Assembly (NCBI GenBank): GCA_003445795.1
Contig: DMCN01000081.1
Location: 15,286 to 31,282, forward strand
Length of the DNA: 15,997 nt
DNA from: Gallionellaceae bacterium
GTDB lineage: Bacteria > Pseudomonadota > Gammaproteobacteria > Burkholderiales > Gallionellaceae
Direction: 5' to 3'
Within the stretch, counting starts at the first letter, position 1. The number at the start of each line of letters is the position of its first letter. The notes under the pieces are model-generated. The model was not told where the DNA came from. It worked only from the letters and a program-made list of their open reading frames with translations, and searched no databases. Made by a program: the position numbers and the translations under genes. This document shows, piece after piece, positions 14,646 through 15,997 of this stretch.

Positions 14646-15757
14646 CGTTTCCCCATCCGGTCTCGCCCGGGCACAACCGGGACGGACTCGCCGGCGCGCA
14701 GTCGCCCGACCGTCTCAGCGAACGCACCCGCAGCTGGCTTCGCGGATCCGTCCGCTCGCAGGAGCCCGTAGTCAGCGCCGTCGCCGGTATCGTCGCTGGC
14801 GCGGTACAGCACGCACCACCGCACGCCGGCCTTGGCGCACTCGACGAGGATTCGGCGGATTCCCTCGGCCTGGAGCGCGTCACTGCGCAGCGTCCACTGA
14901 TCGGACGGCCCGCTCGGCAAGCCTCCTCCGACCATCGCCACGTCAGCCACAATGCGCGACCGGCGGAGCATGTCCCGCATGGCCAGGGCCTTGCCCTCGA
15001 TACCCGGTGGGCTCCAGGCCGCGCGGAAGTCATCGAATCCGGAGAAGGCCACCACATCGAAGGCCGGGCGCGTGAGCATCGTGCTCATGACCGGCAAGAA
15101 GCCCTGGTAGAATGGGCCAGCCGGCTGGAAGCGCTCGTAGGCCAGGCCGAGCACGACCTCCGCACCTGGGTTGCCCGCCTTCACGCCGTCGTAGAACCAC
15201 TGCTGGGTGCGCGACCACGTGAGGGCCATGGCACAGCCATCGACTTCCCAGCCGTACGCCCAAGCCTGGACTCGTCCTGCGTACCGGCTTGCGAGCTCCT
15301 CGGCGACCTTCTTCAGAGCGCTCAGGTCGACTGGCTTCCCGCAATCGCCATTCGGGAGCCCATCCTCACCGACCCACCAGATCACTATGACCTGCAGCCC
15401 GGCGTCCGTTGCCCGGGACACCATTTCGTCGAGCCATGCCACCGGGCAGGCCGCGAGATCGTCACACACCCAGCGGACGGCCGCCCAGTCGGCTCCGAGG
15501 TCGGCTATCGCTCGATAGGAGGCCGCAGGCTCGTTGCCGAGGAAGAACGCGCCGTAGCCGACCGGCACAGCTGCAGGGCTGAGGGCTGCAGGAGTGCCGG
15601 TCGGTGGCACAGGCGTGGCCGTCGGCGGCGCGGGCGTCCACGTGATGCAGATCCACGCGCACCCCTCAGTGCCCCCGCCAGCACGATGCGGTGTGAGCCA
15701 CCACAACAGGGCCAACACCGCGAGCAGAAGCAGGGCAAGATAGCGTCGGCGCATCAT
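14642..15757 (-). CDS. membrane-anchored glycosidase-like TIM-barrel protein
   Basis: 371 residues. Residues 5-22 (RYLALLLLAVLALLWW) are a signal anchor, then a Cys/Thr/Pro-rich linker (TWTPAPPTATPVPPTGTP) to about residue 62. Residues about 66-350 resemble a GH39/GH5-like barrel: GYGAFFLGNEPAASY, DWAAVRWV, LQVIVIWWVGED, a strand with QAWAYGWEVDG where E171 could be the acid/base, and GVRWCVLYRASDD late in the barrel. In the strand where the nucleophile Glu normally sits the text is RIVADVAMVGGGLP, with Asp (D272) and no Glu, so activity is doubtful. The exact family is not recognised. It overlaps the upstream gene at 15754-15757 and the downstream one at 14642-14645, both ATGA, so it is in the middle of a coupled operon. 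Confidence 0.72.
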   Translation of the reverse strand: MMRRRYLALLLLAVLALLWWLTPHRAGGGTEGCAWICITWTPAPPTATPVPPTGTPAALSPAAVPVGYGAFFLGNEPAASYRAIADLGADWAAVRWVCDDLAACPVAWLDEMVSRATDAGLQVIVIWWVGEDGLPNGDCGKPVDLSALKKVAEELASRYAGRVQAWAYGWEVDGCAMALTWSRTQQWFYDGVKAGNPGAEVVLGLAYERFQPAGPFYQGFLPVMSTMLTRPAFDVVAFSGFDDFRAAWSPPGIEGKALAMRDMLRRSRIVADVAMVGGGLPSGPSDQWTLRSDALQAEGIRRILVECAKAGVRWCVLYRASDDTGDGADYGLLRADGSAKPAAGAFAETVGRLRAGESVPVVPGRDRMGKR

Positions 15758-15997
15758 GCGGGGGGCGTCAGGGTAGCGAGGAGGTAGATGTCGGCCCCGC
15801 TGGCGTTACGCATCCTCACCGTGCCGGTGGGCGACGGATCGCTGAGCAAGAAGTCGCCCTGGATCTCGTCCTTGATGATCTCGGTCGTGTTGGCGTCGCC
15901 GTCGGCGCCGGGATCCGTCGCATGCGTCTTCACGCGTACGTAGGTCGTTGTGTCGTAGCCCTCGTACTGCATCTCGTCGTGCGGCTCGTCGGCCTTC
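15754..15997 (-). CDS. unknown protein, 3' part, runs off the window edge
   Basis: The frame is open from the right edge; 81 residues are visible. An ATG at 15972 could start a 72-residue protein, but the eight codons before it (KADEPHDE) are also open, so the true start may lie outside. The text (GYDTTTYVRVKTHATDPG, EIIKDEIQGDFLLSDPSPTG, VRMRNASGADIYLLATLTPPA) is beta-rich and acidic, without membrane segments or cysteines. The final ALYLL/TPPA-like tail with NASGADI looks like a small beta-sandwich or virion-decorating protein, but I do not recognise it. Its stop overlaps the next ATG, so it is the first visible gene of the operon. Confidence 0.55.
   Translation of the reverse strand, partial: KADEPHDEMQYEGYDTTTYVRVKTHATDPGADGDANTTEIIKDEIQGDFLLSDPSPTGTVRMRNASGADIYLLATLTPPA

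Noticed and set aside
1..15997. CRISPR arrays, tRNA, rRNA or riboswitches
   Set aside because: No regularly spaced repeats, cloverleaf-like segments or conserved rRNA stretches were recognised by reading. No covariance search could be run.

Overview
The window looks like two pieces of DNA of different origin. Positions 1 to about 11,790 read as an ordinary proteobacterial chromosome. I favour a betaproteobacterium of the Gallionellaceae/Nitrosomonadales type, because of the YciB, YciI and parvulin neighbourhood and the abundance of PAS/GGDEF/EAL signalling proteins; this placement is inference. From about 11,790 to the right edge the content changes to a tightly overlapping minus-strand cassette of wall-hydrolase-like and Thr/Pro-rich anchored proteins. 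Its style recalls Chloroflexota or a phage of that phylum.

Left block, housekeeping (1-2990, plus strand): the 3' end of a PhoH/YlaK-type ATPase, a glutathione S-transferase-like protein, MsrB, the septation protein YciB, a YciI-family protein and a secreted parvulin isomerase. Stop and start codons overlap at three of the junctions. The run ends at a perfect 16-bp terminator hairpin shared with the convergent gene.

Left block, signalling and chaperone genes (3006-10,285): a MASE1-PAS-GGDEF cyclase on the minus strand behind a good sigma70-type promoter, then a small Ala/Gln-rich coiled-coil protein with its own promoter and strong Shine-Dalgarno. A djlA and histidine-phosphatase pair follows on the minus strand. 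After a 384-bp non-coding gap comes a large MASE1-PAS3-kinase-receiver hybrid.

Junction (10,318-12,444, minus strand): one open frame reads LysM, then N-acetylmuramoyl-L-alanine amidase, then half a PAS domain, then GGDEF and EAL. The amidase domain is complete and the PAS domain has lost its N-terminal half, with the join near 11,775-11,805. This is either an assembly chimera, a real recombination or insertion into a cyclase/phosphodiesterase gene, or a genuine fusion. I consider a chimera or recent recombination most likely.

Right block (12,441-15,997, minus strand): in transcription order, an unknown protein running off the edge, a membrane-anchored TIM-barrel glycosidase-like protein, an anchored Thr/Pro repeat protein, a small one-TM holin-like protein, a glycosidase-like protein with a C-terminal LysM, and the LysM-amidase. 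Four of the five junctions are ATGA overlaps and the fifth has a 1-nt gap. The set resembles a phage lysis or wall-processing module, but no phage structural gene, integrase or attachment site is visible.
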